Of a stretch of 14,460 nucleotides of DNA, positions 7,512 through 14,460 are shown one piece after another (position 1 is the first letter of the stretch; each line of letters starts with the position of its first letter). The DNA comes from an uncultured Sphingobium sp. Lineage in GTDB: Bacteria > Pseudomonadota > Alphaproteobacteria > Sphingomonadales > Sphingomonadaceae. A program made the translations under genes and the position numbers. Where the stretch lies: assembly GCA_946479185.1 (NCBI GenBank), contig CAMLFF010000046.1:1-14460 (forward strand), given 5' to 3'. The notes under the pieces were generated by a model, which was not told the origin of the DNA, ran no database searches, and worked only from the letters and a program-made list of their open reading frames with translations.

Positions 7512-9211
7512 CAGCCGCCAGTCTCACTCGCCGCCTCAGCTTTCGATTGCCCGCGCACCCGATACGCCTCGATGCAGCACAATATCACCGCGATGAACCC
7601 CAGTTGGGTCGTCAGCAGGAACACATCGGCATAGCCCCGAGTCTCGATCATGCCGCCGAGCGCGCCGCGCCCGAGTGCGCCGACGAGGAAGGTGAGCGAG
7701 GAGAGCAGCGCATATTGCACGGCGCTGAACTTCTTGGAGGTGATCGTCGAGAGGTAAGCCACGAATGCCGCGCCTGCGAGCCCGCCTGCAATATTCTCGC
7801 CCGTGATCGCGAGCAAAAGCCGTGAGAAGCGCGCATCGGCGCCGAACATCTCGGTCAGCCAATAAAAGCCGCTGAACCGCCCGAAGATATCGAGCCCCGC
7901 GCCGCCCAAAGCGAGATCCATGTAGAGCAGGTTAGAGAGCGCCGCGACGAGCGCGCCCAGGATCAGCGTGATCATCCGGCCCAGGGTGGCGAAGGAAATC
8001 GCACCCAGCGCAATGCCCGCCATCGTCATGCCGACACCGAAGAATTTGGACGCGATCGCCACCTCGTCATTCGTATATTTCAGCTCCTGCAGATAGAATG
8101 GCAGCGCAAACGGCCCCCACACGCCATCAGTGAAGCGGTAGGAAAGGATGATGCCGAGCGCCAGAATGGACGCCCAGCCGAGCCGGGAGATGATCTCAGC
8201 CAGCGGCATCAGCAGCGCGGTATAGGCATGTTGCACCAGATGCGCGCCGCTGCTCGTCAGTGGCTCTTCGCGAGGCAGCACATGGCGCGCATGTTTGCGC
8301 CAGTAATTGAGCACAGCGGCAATGATGGCAGGCACGAGCACGGTCGCGATGACGATAAGCGGCCCCATCGTCTTGATGAATGCGCCTGAGTCCGGCCGCG
8401 CCGCAGGCTCGGCGCCGAGCGATTGCACCATGAAGATGATGACCTCCGCCAGCGCCCACACCCATGACGCGCCCACGATCAGCATCGCAATCAGCCGCAC
8501 CTTGAGCGTGAGTTCACCCGCTGGAATGAGCGCTGCATTGGCGACCAAAGGCCGCGGCGTATCGGGCGCGAGCAGGCTGGCGATGAGCGGCACAAGCATG
8601 GCGATACCGAAGACGAGATAGACGTTCGACCAGCCGATCCGCTCCGCCATGATAAGCGCCATCGCACCCCCGGCGAGCGTCGCGATCCGGTAGCCCAGCT
8701 GATACACGGAAGAGAGGATTTCCAATGTCGCCTTCTCGTCCGCCACATCCACGCGCCAGGCATCGATCACGATATCCTGCGTGGCCGATGCGAATGCGCC
8801 AAGGCCTGCCAGTAGCGAGAAGATGCCGAGCGAAGTCAGGGGATCAAGCTGCGAGAGAATGATGAACGAGCCCGAGAGCAAGATCTGGATCGGCACCAGC
8901 CAAGATCGCCGCCGCCCGAGATAGCCGATCAGCGGCAGATTCACCCGATCGACAATGGGCGACCAGAGGAATTTGAAGGCATAGGCAAGGCCGATCAGCG
9001 AGAAGACGCCCATCGTCTCAAGGTCGACCTGCGCTTCACCCAACCAGGCATAGAGCGTGCCGAGCAGCAACACATAAGGCAGGCCGGATGCAAAGCCGAA
9101 CACCAGCATAATGCCGACCTTGCGGTTGGAGAGCGCCGCCTTGAGCAGTGCCCAGCCCTTAGGCGGCGCTGCGGACGCATCCGCCTCGCTGGCGATCTGT
9201 GCTGAACTCAT
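7511..9211 (-). CDS. AmpG-like muropeptide permease (MFS superfamily)
   Basis: This 566-residue polytopic inner-membrane protein resembles AmpG, which imports GlcNAc-anhydromuropeptides for cell-wall recycling and affects beta-lactamase induction in other bacteria. It shows the AmpG signature set: GFASGLP (39-45), FKFLWSP (79-85), GRRRSW (99-104) and TQDIVIDAWRVDV (144-156). A later block, SYRFTDGVWGPFALPFYL, corresponds to the start of the second half of the transporter. About a dozen or more hydrophobic segments are visible. It is longer than the roughly 490-residue E. coli protein, with extra sequence in the central loop and C-terminus. The ATG at 9211 is preferred over an in-frame TTG at 9229. 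Alphaproteobacteria carry several AmpG paralogues, so I give no gene symbol; the substrate is inferred. Confidence 0.88.
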   Translation of the reverse strand: MSSAQIASEADASAAPPKGWALLKAALSNRKVGIMLVFGFASGLPYVLLLGTLYAWLGEAQVDLETMGVFSLIGLAYAFKFLWSPIVDRVNLPLIGYLGRRRSWLVPIQILLSGSFIILSQLDPLTSLGIFSLLAGLGAFASATQDIVIDAWRVDVADEKATLEILSSVYQLGYRIATLAGGAMALIMAERIGWSNVYLVFGIAMLVPLIASLLAPDTPRPLVANAALIPAGELTLKVRLIAMLIVGASWVWALAEVIIFMVQSLGAEPAARPDSGAFIKTMGPLIVIATVLVPAIIAAVLNYWRKHARHVLPREEPLTSSGAHLVQHAYTALLMPLAEIISRLGWASILALGIILSYRFTDGVWGPFALPFYLQELKYTNDEVAIASKFFGVGMTMAGIALGAISFATLGRMITLILGALVAALSNLLYMDLALGGAGLDIFGRFSGFYWLTEMFGADARFSRLLLAITGENIAGGLAGAAFVAYLSTITSKKFSAVQYALLSSLTFLVGALGRGALGGMIETRGYADVFLLTTQLGFIAVILCCIEAYRVRGQSKAEAASETGG

Positions 9212-9289
9212 GGCTGCATCGCCCCCCAATTTTGACCCGTGTCGCTTATCCCTAACCGGTCACGCCGCAGGTAAAAGCGATTTTGTCAT

Positions 9290-9739
9290 TCAGGTCTGCA
9301 CTTGGTCGCGTGGGAACACCGTCATCCCGCGTGGCAGGCGCCCTGCCGGCTTGAATCCCACCAGCCGCTCGCAAACAGTGATGGCGCGGATCAAGTCGCG
9401 CGGCAAAAAGGGCTTTGCGAGACAGCCGAGAGCATGGCGCTGCTCGGCGATATCCTCCGGGGGACGCCCGCTGGCATATAACACCGCAATGCCAAGCTCA
9501 CGAGCATGGCGCGCCAACTCGATGCCAGAGCGCACGCCCGCCAGCTGGATATCGGTGATCACCAGATCGACAGCGCCCTGCCCAAGGATGATCTGCTGCG
9601 CATCGCGGAACCGGGCGACTGTGGCAATTACCTCATAATCGGCCTGCTGCAGCGTGTGCTCATAATCGAACGCGGTAAGCGGCTCATCTTCCACGACCAG
9701 GATCCGGCGGATCTGCTGCACCCTTTTCGAGAAAAACAT
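9290..9739 (-). CDS. Single-domain response regulator (receiver only)
   Basis: The 149-residue protein consists of one CheY-like receiver domain and a tail of about 30 residues without an output domain. The acidic pocket is in VVEDEP (Glu17, Asp18). The phospho-acceptor is Asp63 in LVITDIQLAG, the conserved Ser90 is in VLYASG, and Lys109 is in LAKPF. All residues needed for phosphorylation are therefore present. Such regulators act by protein contact or as phosphorelay intermediates. No histidine kinase is encoded nearby, so it is an orphan here. The ATG at 9739 has a good ribosome binding site (GAGG, five bases from it). The permease gene starts 78 bases downstream on the same strand with no obvious terminator between, so the two may share a transcript. 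Confidence 0.92.
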   Translation of the reverse strand: MFFSKRVQQIRRILVVEDEPLTAFDYEHTLQQADYEVIATVARFRDAQQIILGQGAVDLVITDIQLAGVRSGIELARHARELGIAVLYASGRPPEDIAEQRHALGCLAKPFLPRDLIRAITVCERLVGFKPAGRLPRGMTVFPRDQVQT

Positions 9740-9889
9740 TGCCGCCTCATTCCCGTTGCGCCACTAACCTTGGGATCGAAATAGGATCGATCGACGCGCT
9801 TGAAAACGCTAGGTCGCGCAACCGTGATTCGCCAGTGCAACGGCGACACAGCACAATTAAAAACAGCCAAATAACAACGGACGAAAATC
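9740..9889. other. Divergent intergenic region between response regulator and pseudouridine synthase
   Basis: These 150 bases must contain promoters in both directions. I see no strong -10/-35 pair and no GGAAC-type stress promoter. The stretch near 9851-9884 is A-rich for this GC-rich window (for example AATTAAAAACAG). No inverted repeat stands out. Confidence 0.5.
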
Positions 9890-10771
9890 TTGCCCAGCCC
9901 AAGTGGCCCAAAAGGTCCTCGTAGACCATCCCGCCCCACCGCTCCTACCGGCGAGCGTGGCCGCATGTCCCCGCCGCGCATGCGCCGTGGTGCTGGCCGC
10001 AACGGGCCTGCCGCGCCGCAGGTCCGCCGCGCCGCCGATGATGGCAGTCCGCGCGAGGGCGAGCGCATCGCCAAATTGCTCGCGCGCGCTGGCGTTGCCT
10101 CGCGCCGTGATGTCGAGCGGATGATCGAGGATGGCCGCGTTTCCATCAATGATGAGAAGGTGCTGACGCCTGCGACGCTGCTCACATCGCTGCGCGGCGT
10201 GAGCGTGGATGGCAAGCAGGTGCAGGAGCCGACCGCGACACGGCTGTTCCTCTATCACAAGCCCCCAGGGCTGCTGACCGCTGCCAAGGACCCCGCAGGC
10301 CGGCTGACCATTTATGATCGCCTGCCTACCGATTTGCCGCGCGTAATGCCTATCGGGCGGCTCGATCTCAATACCGAGGGGCTTTTGCTGCTGACTACCG
10401 ATGGCGAGTTTAAACGCCAGATGGAGCTTCCCTCCACCGGTGTCGAGCGCACCTATCGGGCCCGCGCCTTTGGCGAAGTGACGCAGGCGCAGCTTGAAGA
10501 GCTGATCGATGGCGTTGAGATTGAAGGCATGCGTTACGGCAAGATCGACGCCAATCTGGAGCGGCGCACCGGCGCTAATCAGTGGCTCGAAATGACGCTG
10601 ACCGAAGGCAAGAACCGCGAAGTGCGGCGCGTGCTCGAACATCTGGGCCTCAAGGTCAACCGCCTGATCCGTACCCGCTACGGGCCCTTCGTGCTGGGTG
10701 ATTCCAAGCCCGGTGAAGTGGTGGAAGTGCGTCAGGCCGATCTTGGCCAGTTCCGCAAGACATTGAAATAG
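9890..10771 (+). CDS. rluB: 23S rRNA pseudouridine synthase, RluB/RsuA family
   Basis: This family isomerises specific uridines in rRNA; RluB acts on helix 89-90 of 23S rRNA near the peptidyl-transferase centre. The 293-residue protein has a basic, proline-rich and probably disordered N-terminus (residues 1-50). An S4 RNA-binding domain follows at about 57-100 (ERIAKLLARAGVASRRDVER). The catalytic domain carries GRLDLNTEGLLLLT (156-169), whose Asp159 is the conserved nucleophile. KNREVRRVLEHLG near residue 240 is also typical. RluB, RluE, RluF and RsuA are close relatives, and RluB is favoured by the rsmD neighbour and the single long basic extension. The start is TTG at 9890, since an in-frame stop lies at 9872 with no ATG between. 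An ATG at 9965 would drop 25 residues of the disordered tail. Confidence 0.9.
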   Translation: MPSPSGPKGPRRPSRPTAPTGERGRMSPPRMRRGAGRNGPAAPQVRRAADDGSPREGERIAKLLARAGVASRRDVERMIEDGRVSINDEKVLTPATLLTSLRGVSVDGKQVQEPTATRLFLYHKPPGLLTAAKDPAGRLTIYDRLPTDLPRVMPIGRLDLNTEGLLLLTTDGEFKRQMELPSTGVERTYRARAFGEVTQAQLEELIDGVEIEGMRYGKIDANLERRTGANQWLEMTLTEGKNREVRRVLEHLGLKVNRLIRTRYGPFVLGDSKPGEVVEVRQADLGQFRKTLK

Positions 10772-10783
10772 GACCATCGGCAC

Positions 10784-11332
10784 ATGAGGATTATCTCAGG
10801 GCTTTGGCGGGGCCGCCCACTGGTCGCGCCTGCGGGTGAGGAAACCCGCCCTACCGCAGACCGCACGCGCGAGACGCTCTTCTCCATGCTCACCAGTCGG
10901 CTCGGTTCGTTTGAGGGTCTGCGTGTTGGCGATTTCTTTGCTGGCTCGGGCGCGCTCGGGCTTGAGGCGCTGTCACGCGGTGCAGAGACATGCCTGTTCG
11001 TGGAGCGGGATCGCGCTGCCGTGACTGCCATCCGCACCAACGCCGGCAAATTTGGCATAGAGCGGCCTGATCTGCGTCAGGGGGATGTGCTGGCGCTGGG
11101 CCGTGCGCCCGCCCCGCTCGATTTGATTTTCATGGATCCGCCCTATGGGACGGGTGCTGGCGCCGTGGCGCTGGATAAGCTCGCAAGGCTCGGATGGACT
11201 GGCCCAGGGACCTGGATCAGCATCGAGACGGCCAAGAACGAGCATGTCGACGTGAAGGGCTTCGTTCTGGAAACCGATCGTGTCGTCGGCAAAGCCCGCC
11301 TGCATATATTGAGACCGGCGCCCGAGGATTAA
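10784..11332 (+). CDS. rsmD: 16S rRNA (guanine966-N2)-methyltransferase RsmD
   Basis: RsmD methylates G966 of 16S rRNA in the assembled 30S subunit using S-adenosylmethionine. The 182-residue protein begins MRIISGLWRGRPL and has RPTADRTRETLFSML (22-36). The SAM-binding motif DFFAGSGALGLEAL lies at 50-63 and the catalytic motif DPPYG at 118-122. Length and motif order are normal for the family. The ATG lies 12 bases after the rluB-type stop, with AGGA overlapping that stop as its ribosome binding site. The two rRNA-modification genes therefore form a tight operon. Its 3' end overlaps a likely terminator hairpin. Confidence 0.96.
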   Translation: MRIISGLWRGRPLVAPAGEETRPTADRTRETLFSMLTSRLGSFEGLRVGDFFAGSGALGLEALSRGAETCLFVERDRAAVTAIRTNAGKFGIERPDLRQGDVLALGRAPAPLDLIFMDPPYGTGAGAVALDKLARLGWTGPGTWISIETAKNEHVDVKGFVLETDRVVGKARLHILRPAPED

Positions 11333-11355
11333 CCTCCAGCGCCGGCCCAATTTTT
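11315..11355 (+). terminator. Intrinsic terminator overlapping the end of rsmD
   Basis: CCGGCGC (11315-11321) pairs perfectly with GCGCCGG (11339-11345). Inside it GAGG (11324-11327) pairs with CCTC (11333-11336) around an ATTAA loop, leaving a 2x2 internal loop. Five bases after the stem comes TTTTT (11351-11355). The 5' arm lies within the last rsmD codons. It faces the convergent proline-rich gene, where read-through would matter. No T-run exists on the other strand, so it should act in one direction only. Confidence 0.6.
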
Positions 11356-11383
11356 AGGTCAGATTTTCCCGTCCGAACCTAGT

Positions 11384-11809
11384 TCACTTGGAACCGGGGT
11401 TCCTGCACGCATCCTTCACAGTGCGTGAGCAGACCGGATACTCTGCGGGTGGCGGTGGTGCTGCCTGCGCCACAGGGGCTGGAGCCTGCATCTCGATCTG
11501 GCCACCCGCTACTGGCGGAGGCGGTGGTGGGGGCGGCGGTGCCATCCCGTCCGGCGGCGGAGCTGCGCCTTCTGGCGGCGGTGGGGGTGGTGGCCCTGGA
11601 GGCGGCGGAGGCGTCGCCATGTCGCCAGACATGCCGCCCGGAGGCGATGCAGCAGGCGGTGGCGGCGGAGGCGGTGGATCCATCGGAGCAGGGCCTGCAC
11701 CCGGCTGCGTCATTGGCTCACCGGCGGGCGGTGCCTGCATATCCTGCGCATGGGCCGCCATCGCGATGGCAGATGCACTCAGACAGGTCAGCAAAGTAGA
11801 AAAGCGCAT
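11384..11809 (-). CDS. Small secreted proline-rich protein, unknown function
   Basis: This 141-residue protein has a classical Sec signal peptide (MRFSTLLTCLSASAIAMAAHA, cleavage likely after Ala21). The mature part is mostly Pro, Ala, Gly and Met. It includes uninterrupted proline runs at 45-52 and 91-99 and a near-continuous run at 67-79. It ends in a compact motif YPVCSRTVKDACRN with Cys127 and Cys135, which could form a disulfide in the periplasm. No lipobox is present. The ATG at 11809 is supported by AAGGA six to seven bases upstream and by the signal peptide; the longer open frame to 12013 is not needed. I recall similar short secreted proteins with a C-terminal Cys pair in sphingomonads, but no function is known. 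The proline runs imply dependence on elongation factor P. Confidence 0.85.
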   Translation of the reverse strand: MRFSTLLTCLSASAIAMAAHAQDMQAPPAGEPMTQPGAGPAPMDPPPPPPPPAASPPGGMSGDMATPPPPPGPPPPPPPEGAAPPPDGMAPPPPPPPPPVAGGQIEMQAPAPVAQAAPPPPAEYPVCSRTVKDACRNPGSK

Positions 11810-11882
11810 AGAACATCCTTCTCTTTTACGTTGTTTTGCCCGGGACGAAGATCGGGGTCCGGCAATATGTTCTGCAGGTGAA

Positions 11883-11907
11883 AACCCCAATTCATCGCGG
11901 GAGTTCC
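11883..11907 (-). promoter_or_regulatory. Candidate EcfG (general stress response) promoter
   Basis: On the minus strand GGAAC (11907-11903) is followed after exactly 16 bases by GGTT (11886-11883). The alphaproteobacterial EcfG consensus is GGAAC, 16-17 bases, then CGTT, so this matches eight of nine positions with correct spacing. Transcription would start near 11876, leaving a leader of about 67 bases to the ATG at 11809 of the secreted proline-rich protein. Confidence 0.45.
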
Positions 11908-12013
11908 CAAATGGCCCCTCGCGAACGCCATCACGACGAGTTGAAGCGATGAATGGAACATCGGGCACGCTGAGCCCTTGCCCCGCAACCTCATGTTCCC
12001 TAGCTGTTCGCAT

Positions 12014-14290
12014 GTGACCGATTCATTCCCAGCCCCCTCCCCATCCGACCCGCCCTATATTCAGGGGCTGAACGCGCCGCAGCGCGAGGCTGTGCTGACA
12101 ACCGAGGGCCCGGTGCTGGTTCTGGCGGGCGCAGGCACGGGCAAAACCGCAGCGCTCACGGCGCGGCTCTGCCATCTGGTGGCGACGCAACGCGCATATC
12201 CATCCGAGATTTTGAGCGTCACTTTCACCAACAAAGCGGCGCGCGAAATGCGCGAGCGGGTGGGCCGGATGATCGGCCCGGCGGTGGAAGGGATGCCCTG
12301 GCTTGGCACCTTTCATTCCGTCGGCTCCAAGATGCTGCGCCGCCATGCGGAGCTCGTCGGTCTGCAGAGCAATTTCACGATTCTCGATACGGATGATCAG
12401 CTGCGCCTGATGAAGCAGATCATTCAGGCCGAGGGGATTGATGAGAAGCGCTGGACCGCCCGCGCGCTCGCTGGCCTCATCGACAAATGGAAGAATAAGG
12501 GGCTGACACCCGGCGAAATCGATGCGGGCGAGAGCGAGATCTTTGCCGATGGCAAGGGCGGCGGGCTTTATGCACTCTACCAGGCCCGTCTGCGCGCGCT
12601 CAACGCCTGTGACTTTGGCGATCTGCTGCTTCACATGCTCACGCTGTTCCGCAATGATCGCGAGGTGCTGGCGCTGTATCAGGATCGCTTCCGCTACATC
12701 ATGGTGGATGAGTATCAGGATACCAACACCAGCCAATATCTGTGGCTGCGGCTGCTCGCCCAGAAGCGCAAGAATATCTGCTGCGTGGGGGATGACGATC
12801 AGTCCATCTACTCCTGGCGCGGCGCAGAAGTGGCGAACATCCTGCGCTTCGAGCGGGATTTCCCCGGCGCCAAGACGATCAAGCTGGAGCAGAATTACCG
12901 CTCTACGCCGCACATCCTTGCCGCCGCATCGGGCGTGATCGCGCAAAATGGCGGGCGGCTCGGCAAGACCTTGTGGACGCAGGAAGCCGAGGGCGAGAAG
13001 CTGCGCGTCATCGGGGTGTGGGATGGGCCGGAAGAAGCGCGGCGCATCGGTGAGGAAATTGAGAGCCTTGGGCGGCAGGGCATTGGCGCGGATCAGGTCG
13101 CCATCCTCGTGCGTGCGCAGTTCCAGACCCGCGAGCTGGAAGACCGTTTCATCCAGATCGGCATGCCCTACCGCATCGTCGGCGGCTTTCGCTTTTATGA
13201 GCGTGCGGAAATTCGCGATGCGCTGGCCTATCTGCGCCTCGTCAACCAGCCATCGGATGATCTGGCTTTCGAGCGGATCGTCAATGTGCCCAAGCGGGGT
13301 TTGGGGGACAAGGCGGTGGAGAAGGTCCACCGGCTGGCGCGCGCACAGGGTGTGTCGCTCATGCTCGCCGCCGCGCGGATCATCGACAGCGATGAGTTGA
13401 CCTCGCAAGCGCGCAAGTCGCTTGGGCGGTTTGTGGGTGATCTGGCCCGCTGGCGTGATCTTGCGACGACGATGGGACATGCCGATCTCACCCGGCAGAT
13501 TCTGGATGAAAGCGGCTACACCACCGCCCTGCAAGCCGAACGCACCACCGAGGCGAGCGGGCGACTGGAGAACCTGCAGGAACTCACCCGCGCGATGGAG
13601 GAATATGACACGCTCGGCGCGTTCCTCGAGCATGTCAGCCTCGTCATGGACAATGAGGCGAGCCAGGAGGATGCCAAGGTCACCATCATGACCATCCACG
13701 CCGCGAAGGGGCTGGAGTTCGACTCCGTGTTCCTTGCCGGATGGGAGGATGGGGTATTCCCATCCCAGCGCTCGCTCGATGAGGGCGGCGTCGCGGCTCT
13801 CGAGGAAGAGCGGCGCCTCGCTTATGTCGCCATCACCCGCGCCCGCAAGCGCTGCACCATCCTCCACGCCGCCAACCGGCGCATCTATGGGCAGTGGACA
13901 AGCTCCATGCCCTCGCGCTTCATCGGCGAGTTGCCCAAGGAGACGGTGGAGGAGGAAACCACCATGTCCGGCGGCGCAAGCCTGTGGCGTGCGAACTGGT
14001 CGGAGCGGGACGACCCCTTCGCCAATGTCACGCGCACCGATGGGCGCGGGCCAGGCTGGCACCGGGCGAAGGCTCAATATTCCACCGAACCCAAGCGCAT
14101 CGTGGAAGCGCGGCAGAGCGCTGTGAGCGTCGGGGCCAAGGGCCGCAGCGATGTGGCCGTGGGCATGCGCGTGTTCCATGAGAAGTTTGGATATGGCGAG
14201 ATCATCGGCATCGAGGGCAATAAGCTTGAGATTGCCTTCGAGCAGGCCGGGCAGAAGCGCGTGCTGGATAGCTTTATTACGCTTGCTTGA
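12014..14290 (+). CDS. ATP-dependent DNA helicase UvrD/PcrA
   Basis: This superfamily 1A 3'-5' helicase acts in excision and mismatch repair and clears replication or transcription obstacles. From GTG 12014 it has 758 residues. The Q-motif region GLNAPQREAV comes first, then Walker A AGAGTGKT (38-45), VTFTNKAAREM, Walker B VDEYQDTN (231-238) and GDDDQSIYSWRGA. These are followed by QNYRST (293-298), TIHAAKGLEFD (motif V) and EERRLAYVAITRAR (motif VI). The last 45 residues (VGMRVFHEKFGYGEII...) form the Tudor-like domain that contacts RNA polymerase in PcrA/UvrD. I prefer GTG 12014 because it begins the region that resembles homologues. In-frame ATG 11993 and TTG 11978 are alternatives, and none has a clear ribosome binding site. 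UvrD and PcrA cannot be separated here, so no symbol is given. Confidence 0.95.
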   Translation: MTDSFPAPSPSDPPYIQGLNAPQREAVLTTEGPVLVLAGAGTGKTAALTARLCHLVATQRAYPSEILSVTFTNKAAREMRERVGRMIGPAVEGMPWLGTFHSVGSKMLRRHAELVGLQSNFTILDTDDQLRLMKQIIQAEGIDEKRWTARALAGLIDKWKNKGLTPGEIDAGESEIFADGKGGGLYALYQARLRALNACDFGDLLLHMLTLFRNDREVLALYQDRFRYIMVDEYQDTNTSQYLWLRLLAQKRKNICCVGDDDQSIYSWRGAEVANILRFERDFPGAKTIKLEQNYRSTPHILAAASGVIAQNGGRLGKTLWTQEAEGEKLRVIGVWDGPEEARRIGEEIESLGRQGIGADQVAILVRAQFQTRELEDRFIQIGMPYRIVGGFRFYERAEIRDALAYLRLVNQPSDDLAFERIVNVPKRGLGDKAVEKVHRLARAQGVSLMLAAARIIDSDELTSQARKSLGRFVGDLARWRDLATTMGHADLTRQILDESGYTTALQAERTTEASGRLENLQELTRAMEEYDTLGAFLEHVSLVMDNEASQEDAKVTIMTIHAAKGLEFDSVFLAGWEDGVFPSQRSLDEGGVAALEEERRLAYVAITRARKRCTILHAANRRIYGQWTSSMPSRFIGELPKETVEEETTMSGGASLWRANWSERDDPFANVTRTDGRGPGWHRAKAQYSTEPKRIVEARQSAVSVGAKGRSDVAVGMRVFHEKFGYGEIIGIEGNKLEIAFEQAGQKRVLDSFITLA

Positions 14291-14302
14291 AGGCGCCTCG
14301 AG

Positions 14303-14345
14303 CCCCTCCTGTTGAGCTTCGCTCGCCCGCGGCTCAGAGGAGGGG
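14303..14345 (+). terminator. Long stem-loop just after the helicase gene
   Basis: CCCCTCCT (14303-14310) pairs with AGGAGGGG (14338-14345), and inside it TGAGC (14313-14317) pairs with GCTCA (14332-14336), with a 14-base loop. It begins 12 bases after the helicase stop. No T-run follows directly (a TTTT comes at 14357-14360), so it may slow transcription or protect the 3' end rather than act as a standard terminator. It is also the first part of the larger repeat described next. Confidence 0.45.
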
Positions 14346-14429
14346 TTAGGGTGGTGTTTTACAGCATCGGCGTAATTTTCGGTCGCTGCGATGCGTGCGC
14401 ATCGCCACCACCCCCAGCCCCTCCTCTGA
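14303..14429. repeat. Nested intergenic palindromic element
   Basis: Three inverted repeats are packed into 127 bases. First is the stem at 14303-14345. Second, a long imperfect pair: 14334-14356 (TCAGAGGAGGGG then TTAGGGTGGTG) is the reverse complement of 14406-14429 (CACCACCC...CCCCTCCTCTGA) except for the bases opposite TTA. Third, inside that pair, GCGATGC (14388-14394) and GCATCGC (14399-14405) form a perfect seven-base stem with a GTGC loop that abuts the right arm. The AGGAGGGG arm is shared, so the first two stems exclude each other. The CCCCTCC/GGAGGGGTTAGGG core resembles dispersed intergenic palindromes I associate with sphingomonads; that link is from memory. Confidence 0.7.
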
Positions 14430-14460
14430 AGGGGATCGTTGCGTAATCGCGTTTTTAAGG

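Noticed and set aside
9857..10783. A 308-codon open frame antisense to the pseudouridine synthase gene
   Set aside because: It covers the S4 and catalytic domains of a clear family member and has no family resemblance of its own.
11391..11404. The palindrome GGAACCGGGGTTCC at the end of the proline-rich gene, considered as a terminator or operator
   Set aside because: It encodes part of the C-terminus, has almost no loop and is not followed by a T-run on either strand.
11388..12017. A glycine-rich 209-codon open frame on the plus strand
   Set aside because: It is the complement of the proline codons (CCN read as NGG) of the secreted protein, whose signal peptide and ribosome binding site make the minus strand the real one.
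12023..14179. A 718-codon open frame antisense to the helicase gene
   Set aside because: It lies entirely opposite a gene with all helicase motifs. Its product is rich in His, Ala, Arg and Leu without a recognisable domain, and long antisense frames are expected where codon bias excludes the reverse complements of stop codons.

Overview
The window is an ordinary, densely packed stretch of bacterial chromosome. It is GC-rich, and the gene content points to the Alphaproteobacteria, most likely Sphingomonadales. This placement is an inference from three things: the trpF-trpB-trpA-accD-folC order, the family flavour of the AmpG-like permease, the secreted proline-rich protein and the UvrD/PcrA helicase, and a CCCCTCC...GGAGGGGTTAGGG type of intergenic palindrome. 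No species call is possible by eye. I see no rRNA, tRNA, CRISPR array, insertion sequence, phage gene or defence gene.

Layout. Bases 1-1163 (+) hold the tail of a TPM-domain membrane protein and a Nudix hydrolase, joined by a stop/start overlap. Bases 1223-7051 (+) hold a biosynthetic run: trpF, a membrane-anchored retropepsin-like aspartic protease, trpB, trpA, accD and folC. trpB/trpA and trpA/accD overlap by 4 bases, which suggests translational coupling. The run links tryptophan synthesis, the first committed step of fatty-acid synthesis and folate polyglutamylation. A 170-base gap in front of trpB could carry an internal promoter or leader.

Bases 7052-7510 are sparsely coding and hold one small two-helix membrane protein on the minus strand. 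Bases 7511-9739 (-) hold an AmpG-like permease and, upstream of it, a single-domain response regulator. After a 150-base divergent gap, bases 9890-11332 (+) hold two rRNA-modification genes, an RluB-type pseudouridine synthase and rsmD, ending in a likely intrinsic terminator. Facing them at 11384-11809 (-) is a small secreted proline-rich protein. Its upstream region carries a candidate general-stress (EcfG-type) promoter. From 12014 to 14290 (+) is a UvrD/PcrA helicase with a C-terminal Tudor-like domain, followed by a nested palindromic intergenic element.

I did not find a convincing undescribed system. The points most worth a second look are the nested palindrome at the 3' end, the candidate stress promoter with its polyproline secreted protein, the retropepsin inside the trp run, and the receiver-only regulator next to the permease. 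Very long antisense ORFs (up to 718 codons) are present but look like shadows caused by codon bias.
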